Below, piece after piece: positions 16,537 to 25,462 of a DNA stretch of 64,000 nt. Within the stretch, counting starts at the first letter, position 1; each line of letters begins with the position of its first letter. The stretch is taken from the NCBI GenBank assembly GCA_002363155.1, contig DEWH01000022.1:111206-175205 (forward strand), read 5' to 3'. The position numbers and the translations under genes are program-made. The notes under the pieces are model-generated. The model had not been told where the DNA came from. It made no database searches and saw nothing but the letters and a program-made list of their open reading frames with translations. Source of the stretch: Ruminococcaceae bacterium UBA3215 (lineage in GTDB: Bacteria; Bacillota; Clostridia; Oscillospirales; Ruminococcaceae).

Positions 16537-17339
16537 GATATTCCGAAAAACTGAATGAGATAAGGGAGACCCTCGCTTCGGCGGGGGTCTTTGACCCTGC
16601 ATTTGAAGCGCGGGAGATACTCCGGGAATATGCCGGAAGTGCCGCTTTTGGCTGCATTACCGAAGAAGCGCTTGCTAATATTGAGACTGCCGTATCCCGC
16701 CGCCTGACCGGAGAGCCGCTCCAGTACATCTTCGGGAAATGGGAGTTTTACGGCTATCCGTTTTATGTGGGGGCAGGTGTGCTGATACCGCGCCCGGAGA
16801 CCGAACTGCTGGTAGATATCGCAGCCGGACGCGTAAAAAGGGGAAATACAGTGCTTGACCTGTGCAGCGGGACCGGGTGCATACCGATAAGCACAGCGCT
16901 TAAAACCGGCGCAAAATGTTATGCTGTGGAGCTTTACGATGAAGCATTCTCCTACCTTCACCGCAATATTGAACTGAACAGCGCAGACGTAACCGCATTG
17001 CAGGCTGATGCCTGCGACGGCACTCTGTTTGAGGGCATGACATTTGATCTGATTACATCTAACCCGCCGTATCTGACTGAAACAGAAATGGGTTCGCTTA
17101 TGCGGGAGGTGACATTCGAGCCGGGAACGGCACTTGCAGGCGGCTCGGACGGACTTGACTTTTACCGGCGCATTATCCCGGCATGGTCAGTACGGCTTTC
17201 ACCGGGCGGAGCCATGGCTGTTGAGATCGGTGAGACTCAGGGCGGCGCTGTATCGGAGATAATGCGCTCCGCCGGTCTTACCCCGCAGGTTATCAAGGAC
17301 TATTCGGGACTTGACAGGATAGTTATGGGTGAGATCTGA
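16530..17339 (+). CDS. prmC: Release factor glutamine methyltransferase PrmC
   Basis: Methylates the Gln of the GGQ motif in peptide-chain release factors using S-adenosylmethionine. The 269 aa have an N-terminal helical domain with EPLQYIFGKWEFYG (about 65-80), RPETELLV, the SAM-binding loop LDLCSGTGCIPI (about 108-119) and the catalytic NPPYLT. Length is normal. prfA, often adjacent, is not here; the gene ends before a family D repeat and a bidirectional terminator. Confidence 0.95.
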   Translation: MVRYSEKLNEIRETLASAGVFDPAFEAREILREYAGSAAFGCITEEALANIETAVSRRLTGEPLQYIFGKWEFYGYPFYVGAGVLIPRPETELLVDIAAGRVKRGNTVLDLCSGTGCIPISTALKTGAKCYAVELYDEAFSYLHRNIELNSADVTALQADACDGTLFEGMTFDLITSNPPYLTETEMGSLMREVTFEPGTALAGGSDGLDFYRRIIPAWSVRLSPGGAMAVEIGETQGGAVSEIMRSAGLTPQVIKDYSGLDRIVMGEI

Positions 17340-17346
17340 TACTTAT

Positions 17347-17432
17347 ACAAATGCACAATTCACAATGCACAATTCACAATTTTGGAGCGCGCTCTGCGCG
17401 CATATCTGAATCGTGACGAAATTACTTGTTTT
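17347..17432 (+). repeat. family D intergenic repeat, copy 2
   Basis: AATGCACAATTCAC units, then GCGCGCTCTGCGCGC and ATATCTGAATCGTGACGAAA, the same order as at 7717-7800. Confidence 0.75.
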
Positions 17433-17512
17433 TGTTTACGGATTGATGCTGATTCAGTATGATATGGCTCCCCTGCCCTGTTCATTCCGTTTAAGCGAGC
17501 ATAATTCAAGCA

Positions 17513-17563
17513 AAAAACCGGGCAGCAGATCACCTGATCCGCTGCCCGGCCGTTTTTTTGTAT
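17513..17563. terminator. bidirectional terminator between prmC and lysS
   Basis: CCGGGCAGCAGATCA pairs with TGATCCGCTGCCCGG (one mismatch) with AAAAAA to the left and TTTTTTT to the right. Confidence 0.85.
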
Positions 17564-17617
17564 AAATTAGTCGTAAATCCTGCCCTGCATCGCCAAAGTT
17601 TGGCTTAACAGCAGGCT

Positions 17618-19132
17618 TTACTTCTTCTCCGGTCTCATTGTGGGGAAGAGCAGTACATCTCTTATAGAAGCGCTGTCTGTAAGAAGCATCACGAGTCTGT
17701 CAACGCCGAAGCCGAGACCGCCTGTCGGCGGGAGGCCGTATTCAAGCGCGGTGATGAAGTCCTCGTCCACCTGCGCGTCATTACCGCCCTGTGCGCGCTT
17801 TGCAGCGACCTGCTTTTCAAAGCGTCCGCGCTGGTCGATCGGATCGTTGAGCTCGGAGAAAGCATTGCCGAACTCGGTACCGTTGATGAAATACTCGAAA
17901 CGCTCTGTGAACATCGGGTCAGAAGGCTTGCGCTTTGCAAGGGGTGAATTCTCAACGGGATAGTCGTATATTATCGTCGGCTGGATAAGGTTCTCCTCAA
18001 CGAATGTCTCAAAGAATGCGATAAGCACTTCGCCCTTTGTAGCGGCCTTGCTTTCAAGCTCGACATTCTTCTCCTTTGCCGCGGCTCTTGCTGCTTCATC
18101 GTCAGCCCAGTCCGCAAAATCGACCCCGGCGTACTTCTTCACAGCCTCGATCATCGTGAGCCGCTCCCAGGGCTTTCCGACTGCGATCTCCCTGCCCTGA
18201 TAAGGAACGGTGTCTGTTCCGCAGATCTTCAGTGTAACGGTGCGGTAGAGATCCTCGATTATATCCATCATTCCGAAATAATCGGTATATGCCTGATACA
18301 TTTCGATGGTGGTAAATTCGGGGTTATGTGTAGCGTCCATACCCTCGTTTCGGAAGATGCGTCCTACTTCATATACCTTGTTGAATCCGCCGACGATCAG
18401 TCTTTTAAGGCAAAGCTCCGTCTCTATGCGCAGGTACATATCTATATCGAGCGCATTGTGATGTGTCTTGAAGGGTCTTGCAGCTGCGCCTATCTCCAGC
18501 GGGAGCAGTATAGGCGTATCAACCTCAACATATCCGAGACCGTCGAGATAGCTTCTTATCTCACGGAGTATCATCGAACGCTTTACGAATGTATCCTTTA
18601 CTTCGGGGTTGGCGATAAGGTCGAGATAACGCTTTCTGTAACGCTCCTCCTTGTCCTTTAATCCGTGCCACTTTTCCGGAAGCGGGAGAAGTGACTTTGA
18701 CAGGAGCTTTATGCTTTTTGCATGCACGGAGATCTCACCGGTCTTTGTCTTGAATACATAGCCGGTAACACCTACGATATCGCCGAGATCCCAGGTCTTG
18801 AACTCGTCGAAAAGCTCCTTGCCTATCTCGTCGATCCTTACATATATCTGCATTCTGTCGCTTGTATCGCGGATATCGGCAAAGCTTGCCTTACCCATGA
18901 TACGACGTGTCATCATTCTTCCGGCAATGGAAACGTCCTTGCCTTCAAGCTCGTCGTAGTTGCCGCGGATATCCTTTGCAAGTGCGGTAACATCGTACTT
19001 TGTGGTGATATACGGATCCTTGCCGTCCGCTTTCAGCTTGTTGAGCTTCTCTATTCTTATTCTGTGCTGCTCGGAAAGATTTTCAAGCAGCTCCTCTTCG
19101 CTTAATTCTTCGGTTCTTATCTCATCTGCCAT
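17618..19132 (-). CDS. lysS: Lysyl-tRNA synthetase (class II)
   Basis: Charges tRNA-Lys. The 504 aa show an OB-fold anticodon domain (about 65-150, VSIAGRMMTRRIMGKASFAD), motif 2 FRNEGMDATHNPEFT and motif 3 GGLGFGVDRLVMLLT near the C-terminus. Length is typical. A family B element separates it from greA, the same pairing (greA-lysS) seen in many Firmicutes. The start ATG at 19132 fits the family's N-terminus; no T-box is visible upstream. Confidence 0.96.
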   Translation of the reverse strand: MADEIRTEELSEEELLENLSEQHRIRIEKLNKLKADGKDPYITTKYDVTALAKDIRGNYDELEGKDVSIAGRMMTRRIMGKASFADIRDTSDRMQIYVRIDEIGKELFDEFKTWDLGDIVGVTGYVFKTKTGEISVHAKSIKLLSKSLLPLPEKWHGLKDKEERYRKRYLDLIANPEVKDTFVKRSMILREIRSYLDGLGYVEVDTPILLPLEIGAAARPFKTHHNALDIDMYLRIETELCLKRLIVGGFNKVYEVGRIFRNEGMDATHNPEFTTIEMYQAYTDYFGMMDIIEDLYRTVTLKICGTDTVPYQGREIAVGKPWERLTMIEAVKKYAGVDFADWADDEAARAAAKEKNVELESKAATKGEVLIAFFETFVEENLIQPTIIYDYPVENSPLAKRKPSDPMFTERFEYFINGTEFGNAFSELNDPIDQRGRFEKQVAAKRAQGGNDAQVDEDFITALEYGLPPTGGLGFGVDRLVMLLTDSASIRDVLLFPTMRPEKK

Positions 19133-19164
19133 ATTAACTACGTCCTTTGTGATTTATTTTTTCC

Positions 19165-19285
19165 CCCGGATCACTCACCAAAAAACGGGTGCAGCGTCAC
19201 GCTGCCGCAGGTCAGGGGCGCGCAGCCCCTGTGCCGTCTGCAAAGACAGCGCGTAAGCGCCTTTGTGAGATATCCGGGCAGTCAC
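19165..19285 (-). repeat. family B MITE-like element, copy 2
   Basis: CCCGGATCACTCACCAAA at the left and TGTGAGATATCCGGG at the right are terminal inverted repeats; the reverse complement aligns with 15308-15428, including CTGTCTTTGCAGACGG and the three inner palindromes. It lies in the greA-lysS gap. Confidence 0.85.
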
Positions 19286-19293
19286 ATTATAAT

Positions 19294-19770
19294 TTACTTG
19301 CCTATATCGAGTATCTCGAACTGGAGTATGCCGGAAGGAGTCTCGACATCAACGATATCGCCTTTCTTGTGGCCGAGAAGAGCTCTTCCGATAGGAGATT
19401 CATCGGAGATCTTCCCTGCCTTTACATCAACTTCCTTGGAACCTACGATATGAAGTTCGCGAACGTCATTTTCCTCGATGTCCTTAACGGTCACCTTGTT
19501 GCCGTGCTGAACGTGCTCGGTGGAAAGGCTGTCCTCGTCTATTACCTTTACGTTCTTGAGGGTAGCCTCGATCTCTGCGATACGGGCTTCGATTATACCC
19601 TGTTCGTTCTTGGCTTCATCGTACTCGGAGTTTTCGGAAAGGTCTCCGAATGAGAGCGCCACCTTGATCTTTTCGGCAATGTCCTTTCTCTTGACGGTCT
19701 TGAGGTTTTCAAGCTCCGCTTCAAGTGCGTTAAGTCCTTCCTGTGTCAATACTGTCTGTTTAGCTGCCAT
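19294..19770 (-). CDS. greA: Transcription elongation factor GreA
   Basis: Rescues backtracked RNA polymerase by stimulating transcript cleavage. About 158 aa: an N-terminal coiled coil ending in GDLSENSEYDEAK (acidic tip residues) and a C-terminal FKBP-like domain (SPIGRALLGHKKGD). Two ATGs are 6 bases apart; the inner one (19770) is chosen because AAAGG then lies 9 bases upstream rather than 3. It lies 34 bases after the S41-like gene, so it may be read from the ftsEX operon. Confidence 0.95.
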   Translation of the reverse strand: MAAKQTVLTQEGLNALEAELENLKTVKRKDIAEKIKVALSFGDLSENSEYDEAKNEQGIIEARIAEIEATLKNVKVIDEDSLSTEHVQHGNKVTVKDIEENDVRELHIVGSKEVDVKAGKISDESPIGRALLGHKKGDIVDVETPSGILQFEILDIGK

Positions 19771-19810
19771 GGTCATATTCCTTTCTTATCTTAAAAAATG
19801 GATTTCGTTA

Positions 19811-21175
19811 TTACTGCTGCGGGCGGTCTTCCTCGCCCTGGATATTCGGCTGCGGTTCGCCCTGGCGCACTGTGGAAGCCGATGTTTCGGCTGTTTCGCC
19901 TTCGCTTTCTGCCGGAGCTTCTTCCGGAACGGAAGTCTCTGCAGCCGACTGAGCCGCATTTTCCGCTGCCGCGGAAGCCTTGGTGAGTATTACCTCGACC
20001 GCCTTTTTGAGCTGAACATCGCTTGATGCCGTGTAAGCGGAGGGGTCCGGTTCACGTTCGCCGTCGTACTCCACGAAGAACTCGGGAGTTATGCCGGTCT
20101 CGTTGTAGCTGCCGTTTTCCGCTTCCGGACGTATCACCGCCACGGATATCTCGATCGCAGTACCGTCGTTGAACGTCCGTGTTTCCTGGAGAGTTCCCCA
20201 GCCCATAGTATTCTCGCCTACGGTAACTCCCGACGAACGGTCACGGAGCGCTTCCGCAATAAGTTCGGCGGAACCGCCGGTCTTTTCATCTATTATAATA
20301 CTTATCGGGAGATCTGTAAAGCTTCCTCCGGCGGATTCCGCGACGATCCTTGTCGAATTGTTCTTATAGACTGCGGAAGCGACAGTGCCTGCCTCGGTGA
20401 AGGGGGAGACGACTGCACCGACGGAAGAGTAAACGCTTCCGGACACGCCGCGCAGGTCGAAGATATATCCGGACACCCGGCTTTCTGAATAAGCGTCAAG
20501 CAGCGCCTGCATTCTCGTTCCGGTGGCTTCATTCACCGACAGGAACGTGAAACAGAGGATACCGTTGTCAAGCAGCACCGCGTCGAGTGTGGGTATGCCG
20601 AATGAAGCTCTTGCGAGGTTGTATTCCGTCTCTTCGCCGTCACGTCTTACGGTAAAGCGGCGCTTAGTACCCTCATCGCCGTAGCGGAGCTGTTCGCTCG
20701 CGGACTCATATCCGGATTCGAGAACGCTCACGCCTTCAACGGTGATTATGATATCGCCGGGAAGAATGCCGCTCTCCGCTGCCGGGGAGCCTTCATAAAC
20801 ATCGGTGATCTTGATGTAGCCGCTCTCTTCCTTCTCAAATACGAATCCGAGACCGACGATATTTCCGCTTTCCTCGCGTGTCTTATAGTAGTATTCATCG
20901 GTGGTGTAGTATCTTGCCGAACTGTCGGCGATGCACTCAAGGTATCCGGAGTAAACGCCGTACTTCATAGCGTCGTCGCTTACGGGATAGAGCGAGTAGT
21001 TGCGCACATAAGCGTCTATTTCCTGGAGCTTGGTGTACATTTCACCGCGCTGCTGGACGTCCGCGACTTTTTCGTTATAGTTGTTCAGCGACACCGTCAT
21101 TGTAATGACGAATGTTACCGCGCAGGCGATAGCGGCAATGCTTATCGCTATGCCTATCGAAATTTTTCTGTTCAT
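19811..21175 (-). CDS. S41 (CtpA-like) pseudoprotease, 454 aa
   Basis: Carboxyl-terminal processing protease architecture: membrane anchor (6-30), helical region, PDZ domain (about 105-190, YEGSPAAESGILPGD), S41 domain (about 195-375) and a Ser/Glu/Ala-rich tail. Aligned without gaps to the CtpA catalytic stretch, the nucleophile Ser position is Gly301 (in TGGSAE) and the general-base Lys position is Trp326 (in TMGWGT). Both catalytic residues are missing, so it is probably not a protease. It is cotranscribed with ftsE, ftsX and an M23 hydrolase, so a scaffold or regulator of septal peptidoglycan hydrolysis is a reasonable inference. Family sure, inactivity likely. Confidence 0.88.
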   Translation of the reverse strand: MNRKISIGIAISIAAIACAVTFVITMTVSLNNYNEKVADVQQRGEMYTKLQEIDAYVRNYSLYPVSDDAMKYGVYSGYLECIADSSARYYTTDEYYYKTREESGNIVGLGFVFEKEESGYIKITDVYEGSPAAESGILPGDIIITVEGVSVLESGYESASEQLRYGDEGTKRRFTVRRDGEETEYNLARASFGIPTLDAVLLDNGILCFTFLSVNEATGTRMQALLDAYSESRVSGYIFDLRGVSGSVYSSVGAVVSPFTEAGTVASAVYKNNSTRIVAESAGGSFTDLPISIIIDEKTGGSAELIAEALRDRSSGVTVGENTMGWGTLQETRTFNDGTAIEISVAVIRPEAENGSYNETGITPEFFVEYDGEREPDPSAYTASSDVQLKKAVEVILTKASAAAENAAQSAAETSVPEEAPAESEGETAETSASTVRQGEPQPNIQGEEDRPQQ

Positions 21176-21206
21176 ACTGTTTCCTTAAACCCGTGCCGGG
21201 AGCGTA

Positions 21207-22538
21207 TTACTGCGGCAGAGGCACAACGCCGAGGGGATCTATGCGTCCGCCGTCCTTGCGCACCTCGAAGTGCAGATGCGGTCCGGTAGCCCAGCCGGTA
21301 GAGCCGACAGCCGCTATGCAGTCACCCTTATTGACGACCTGACCTACGCCGACATAGATAGCGCTGCAGTGGGCGTAGAGTGTCTGGTAGCCGTTGCCGT
21401 GGTCGATAACGACGTACATTCCGTAGTCGTAGCCGGGGATATATGTGGTCTTGGCAACGATGACCTCACCGCCCTTGGAGGCATAGATGTTGGCACCCAT
21501 CATACCGCTGTTTCCGATGTCTATACCGCCGTGGTTCCCGTTTCTCCATGCGTCATATCCGAAGTATGTGGTTATGAGCGTATATGACGGAGATACAGGC
21601 CATGCCCATTCACCGGTATCATAAACGGTATTGTGCTTTGCGGCTTCCTGCGCACGCCTGATCTCTTCTTCGAGGGCTTTTTCCGCTTTTTCACGGTCAG
21701 CCTGGGTCACTTTCTTCTCGTACTGGAGATTCGCCTGTCTCGATTCAAGATCCTGTATCTTTACGGCATAGGTGTTGTATTCGTCCCAATAAGAGGTGTT
21801 GAGGTCATTGTAATACTTCTTCTCCTCGTCGAGAGCGGTCTTTTCATCGATCAGTTCGTCCTTCTCCGACTCAAGGGTGATCTTGTCGTATTCAAGGTTC
21901 TTCTTTGCGTCCTCAAGATCCTTCTCGTCCTGCTCAAGCTTTTCGATATCGCTCATGAGCTGGTGCATGAAGTTAAGGTTCTGCTCATTCACGCTCTTCA
22001 TTATCTCGCTTCTCACGAAGATATCGTAGAAGTCCGCCGAGCCGGCGATTATCGAAAGGTAGTCGTCCGAGTCGGTGATATACATAGCGTGCATTATCTG
22101 ACCGAAGCGTTCGATATTTTCCTTGTTCTGCTTGTCGAGCATCTCTATCTGCATCTCCTTGTCGGCGATGCTTGCCTCGGTCTCGGAAATGCGCAGTTCT
22201 ACTGCGGCGATCTCGGCTTCCTTGTCAACTATCTCCTGTTCCTTGTCCGCAACGGAAAGGTTCACGAGATCTATCTTGTTCTGTGTCGTGACGAGCTTTT
22301 CCCAGTAGTTGTCCTGAAGCTCCTTGTTCGATTCTATATCCGTGCCTGCTTCTGCGATCTTCTGCTCAAGCTCCTTGAGCTTGTCGTCCGCGTCCTTTAT
22401 CTTCTGAGCGAGATCGGACTGGGTATCCGCATGAGAGACGAGGGGTCTTATCATGGACGGCTGCCCCGAAAGAATAACCGCCGCACAGCATACTGCCACA
22501 AACACGGTGTTTCTTATTGTTCTTGCTTTTCTTTTCAT
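21207..22538 (-). CDS. EnvC-like murein hydrolase (coiled coil + M23/LytM)
   Basis: A signal peptide or anchor (about 10-36) is followed by long coiled coils (38-150 and 190-300) and a C-terminal LytM/M23 domain (about 320-440). Zinc ligands look intact: NHGGID (His and Asp), LYAHCS and GPHLHFEV. Unlike E. coli EnvC, which lacks an active site, this copy should cleave peptidoglycan itself. Position after ftsE-ftsX fits the known scheme in which FtsEX controls a coiled-coil hydrolase at the septum or side wall. The gap to ftsX is only 6 bases. Confidence 0.92.
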   Translation of the reverse strand: MKRKARTIRNTVFVAVCCAAVILSGQPSMIRPLVSHADTQSDLAQKIKDADDKLKELEQKIAEAGTDIESNKELQDNYWEKLVTTQNKIDLVNLSVADKEQEIVDKEAEIAAVELRISETEASIADKEMQIEMLDKQNKENIERFGQIMHAMYITDSDDYLSIIAGSADFYDIFVRSEIMKSVNEQNLNFMHQLMSDIEKLEQDEKDLEDAKKNLEYDKITLESEKDELIDEKTALDEEKKYYNDLNTSYWDEYNTYAVKIQDLESRQANLQYEKKVTQADREKAEKALEEEIRRAQEAAKHNTVYDTGEWAWPVSPSYTLITTYFGYDAWRNGNHGGIDIGNSGMMGANIYASKGGEVIVAKTTYIPGYDYGMYVVIDHGNGYQTLYAHCSAIYVGVGQVVNKGDCIAAVGSTGWATGPHLHFEVRKDGGRIDPLGVVPLPQ

Positions 22539-22544
22539 TATATA

Positions 22545-23447
22545 TCAGACCTTTACATACTTTCCTGTGCTGATGATCGTGCCGACAGCACCGAGGAATG
22601 CTCCGAGAATGCAGTTAGCCGCCAGCAGATACCACATAACGTCATCGAACTGGACTATGTTCACAAGTCCGAAAATGCGCCAGATAGTGATATCGCCCTC
22701 AAAGAGCCGGATAAGCGCTTCGTAGGTGACTTTTGTCACGAACCATGACGCTCCGCCTGCCGCGACTCCGATAAACATACCCTCGATAAAGAACGGTATC
22801 TTTACGAAAGCATTGGTAGCGCCAACCACCTTCATTATGTTGATCTCTTTCTTCCGGGCAAAAACGCTGCTTCTTATAGCGTTGTAAACGATTATGATGC
22901 TTGTGAATATCATAGCTACAAGTATTGCGGCCGCGATTACGGAAAGAGTATTCCGTATATCCACCAGCGCCGACGCGAAGTCGTAGGGCGCTGTCACTTT
23001 TTCAACGCCTTCTATGGTACGGAATTCCTCCGCTGTTTCCGATATCCGCGAGATATCCTTTACCGTGACGCGGAAGGTGTGAGGCATAGGGTTTTCCGGG
23101 AGGTACTCAAAAAGCTCTGCCATTTCCGGCATCTCGTCCTGCTTATCTGCCCACGCATCTTCTTTGGAATAGAACACCACGCCGAGGCGGTTGGGGTTCG
23201 CGTTGAGCGCATCGGTGATATGGTTGAGCACGTCGTCGCTGACATCGCCGTAAACGTAAACCGATATCTCGTTTCTTTCCTCTATATTTGACAGAACTAT
23301 ATTCAGATCCATAGCGACGAGTACGCCGAGCCCCATAAGGAGCAGGCTCACGAGCAGCACAGAGAAGCTCGCTATCGACATCATTCCGTTTCTGAATACC
23401 GAACCTACCCCGCGCTTGACGAGGTAGCTGAAATTGCTCATTCTCAT
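22545..23447 (-). CDS. ftsX: Cell division ABC transporter permease FtsX
   Basis: Membrane partner of FtsE in a type VII-like ABC complex that transmits ATP hydrolysis to an extracellular peptidoglycan hydrolase. The 300 aa have one N-terminal helix (about 20-48), an extracytoplasmic loop (50-165) and three C-terminal helices (about 170-195, 215-240, 265-290). NIMKVVGATNAFV precedes the third helix, as is usual in the family. The start may be ATG 23447 or the second ATG 6 bases in. It lies 10 bases after ftsE. Confidence 0.93.
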   Translation of the reverse strand: MRMSNFSYLVKRGVGSVFRNGMMSIASFSVLLVSLLLMGLGVLVAMDLNIVLSNIEERNEISVYVYGDVSDDVLNHITDALNANPNRLGVVFYSKEDAWADKQDEMPEMAELFEYLPENPMPHTFRVTVKDISRISETAEEFRTIEGVEKVTAPYDFASALVDIRNTLSVIAAAILVAMIFTSIIIVYNAIRSSVFARKKEINIMKVVGATNAFVKIPFFIEGMFIGVAAGGASWFVTKVTYEALIRLFEGDITIWRIFGLVNIVQFDDVMWYLLAANCILGAFLGAVGTIISTGKYVKV

Positions 23448-23457
23448 ATTATATAGC

Positions 23458-24144
23458 TTATTCTCCTTCTATATAGCCGTCGAAGGCTATGCTGCCTTCC
23501 TTTAAGTTAATGATCCTGCCGCCGAAATACTTGACGAGGTCATGGTTGTGGGTGACCATAATGACCGTGGTGCCGCACTCATTTATATCCTGCAGCAGCT
23601 CGACTATCTCATAGGACAGCTTCGGGTCTATGTTTCCGGTAGGCTCGTCGGCAATGATTATCTTCGGGTCACAGGCGAAGGCTCTCGCGATCGCGACACG
23701 CTGCTGTTCACCGCCGGAAAGCTGGCCGGGATATGCTTTTGCCTTGTCGTTGAGCTTCACGAGGTCAAGTACATAGGGGACTCTCTGTCGGATATACTTT
23801 TTCGACTTGTCGATAACGCGAAGCACGAAAGCGACGTTCTCATACACGGTAAGCGTCGGGATAAGTCTGAAATCCTGGAATATCATACCGAGAGAGCGTC
23901 TGAAATACGGAAGCTTGCGGCGTCTGAGCTTTGTGAGGTTATAGCCGTTGACAAAAACGCGCCCGCCGGTGGGCTGTATCTCTCTTGTGAGGAGCTTGAG
24001 CAGCGTACTTTTTCCTGCGCCGCTGTCGCCGACGATGAACACGAACTCGCCGTCGTTCACTCTTATATTTATATCGTTCAGAGCGTCAACGCCGCCTTTT
24101 GCGCCGTCAACGTAGTGAACGTCAACATTCTTCAATTCTACCAT
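23458..24144 (-). CDS. ftsE: Cell division ATP-binding protein FtsE
   Basis: ABC ATPase of the FtsEX complex. The 228 aa show Walker A GDSGAGKST (39-47), the Q-loop region MIFQDF, signature LSGGEQQRVAIARA, Walker B IIADEPTGNID and the H-loop MVTHNHD. It is the first gene of a run ftsE-ftsX-EnvC-like-S41-like with short gaps. A family B element occupies its upstream region; no confident promoter was found. Confidence 0.96.
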   Translation of the reverse strand: MVELKNVDVHYVDGAKGGVDALNDINIRVNDGEFVFIVGDSGAGKSTLLKLLTREIQPTGGRVFVNGYNLTKLRRRKLPYFRRSLGMIFQDFRLIPTLTVYENVAFVLRVIDKSKKYIRQRVPYVLDLVKLNDKAKAYPGQLSGGEQQRVAIARAFACDPKIIIADEPTGNIDPKLSYEIVELLQDINECGTTVIMVTHNHDLVKYFGGRIINLKEGSIAFDGYIEGE

Positions 24145-24180
24145 TTATATCTCCTGTATCGGTTGCGGGGATTATTTCTG

Positions 24181-24288
24181 GTGATCCCCCGAACAACTCA
24201 CCAAAAAGCGAAACGACGCTCACGCGCTGTCTTTGCAGACGGCAGCGTGCCGCTGCATACGATCATGATGAGACAGACGCGGGATCAC
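24181..24288 (+). repeat. family B MITE-like element, copy 3 (diverged)
   Basis: Ends GTGATCCC and GGGATCAC are perfect 8-bp inverted repeats. ACTCACCAAAAAGCG and CGCGCTGTCTTTGCAGACGG match copies 1 and 2, but the rest has drifted. Confidence 0.65.
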
Positions 24289-24308
24289 AATATTTTTTTC
24301 AGCGTAAA

Positions 24309-24352
24309 ACAGAACCGTATCTTTCCGCGGTATGCACTGCGGAAAGATACAA
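24309..24352 (-). terminator. terminator of the CdaR-like gene
   Basis: GTATCTTTCCGC pairs perfectly with GCGGAAAGATAC; on the minus strand it is followed by GGTTCTGTTTTAC. Confidence 0.6.
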
Positions 24353-24376
24353 GTACGGTCACTATTATTGCCGGGA

Positions 24377-25462
24377 TCAGAACTTGATCGGATCGGCGGA
24401 GAGGTACTTCTTTACCATAAGCGCGATCTTGAAGATGATAGCGTGATCGAACTCGCGGAGATCGAGACCTGTGAGCTTCTTGATCTTGTCGAGTCTGTAA
24501 ACGAGGGTATTTCTGTGTACGAAGAGCTTTCTTGAAGTCTCGGAAACGTTGAGGTTGTTCTCAAAGAAGCGCTGGATCGTGAAGAGAGTCTCGTGATCGA
24601 GCGACTCGATAGAGCCCTTCTTGAAAACTTCCTTGAGGAATGTCTCGCAGAGCGTGGTGGGCAGGTGGTAGATAAGTCTTGCGATACCGAGGTTGTCGTA
24701 GCTTACGATATTCTTCTCAGTATCGAATACCTTGCCGACTTCAATAGCTATCTGCGCTTCCTTGAAGGAACGGGCGAGATCCTTAACGCCGATAACGGGG
24801 GTGCCGATACCGATGTTGACACGGGTGAAGAACTCGGTCTGGAGCGTATCCGCAATGGAGCGTGCCAGCTTTTCGAGATCCTTTACATCTATACCGCTCT
24901 TGATCTCCTTGACAAGAACGATCTCGCTCTCGGTGATGTTGAATACGAAATCCTTGTTCTTATCCGGGAAGAGGTTCTGGATAACGTCATAAGCGGACAC
25001 ATCGTTTGAGGAGATGATGCTTATAAGGAAGACTACCCTGTTTATATCCGCGTTGAAGTGCAGCTCGCGGGACTTTATGCTTATATCTCCGGGAAGAACG
25101 TTGTCGAGGATTATGTTCTTGACGAAGTTGTTGCGGTCGTACTTCTCGTCATAGTACTGCTTGATGCTTGAAAGCGAGATCGCGAGAATAGATGCGTACT
25201 TGCCTGCCATTTCGTCGGTGCCTTCCACAAATACGGCATAATCGGGCTTTACATGAACTCCGAAGGGCTTATAGGTATATCCGTCGCGGATAAAGATATC
25301 GTGGGAATCGCTGAACTCTATCGAGAAGAAGTCGTTTGAGGTGCCTATCTTCGACAGCTCGCTGCATGCAACGATAGTTGCGTTCTCGTCGATAACGCCG
25401 ATGATCCTGCCGACGGTATCTCTCATCTGGTGAACTACTCCCTGGAATAATCTGTTTGACAT
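24377..25462 (-). CDS. CdaR/PucR-type transcriptional regulator, 361 aa
   Basis: The C-terminal part carries the PucR-type helix-turn-helix (about 305-350, NNLNVSETSRKLFVHRNTLVYRL as two adjacent blocks). Residues 140-270 resemble the GGDEF-like middle domain of CdaR regulators. The N-terminal 1-110 has a putative small-molecule-sensing domain. Known relatives activate sugar-acid or purine catabolic genes. Here the gene stands alone between ftsE and the divergent metG, so its target is unclear; it may act on the shared intergenic region or elsewhere. Confidence 0.88.
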   Translation of the reverse strand: MSNRLFQGVVHQMRDTVGRIIGVIDENATIVACSELSKIGTSNDFFSIEFSDSHDIFIRDGYTYKPFGVHVKPDYAVFVEGTDEMAGKYASILAISLSSIKQYYDEKYDRNNFVKNIILDNVLPGDISIKSRELHFNADINRVVFLISIISSNDVSAYDVIQNLFPDKNKDFVFNITESEIVLVKEIKSGIDVKDLEKLARSIADTLQTEFFTRVNIGIGTPVIGVKDLARSFKEAQIAIEVGKVFDTEKNIVSYDNLGIARLIYHLPTTLCETFLKEVFKKGSIESLDHETLFTIQRFFENNLNVSETSRKLFVHRNTLVYRLDKIKKLTGLDLREFDHAIIFKIALMVKKYLSADPIKF

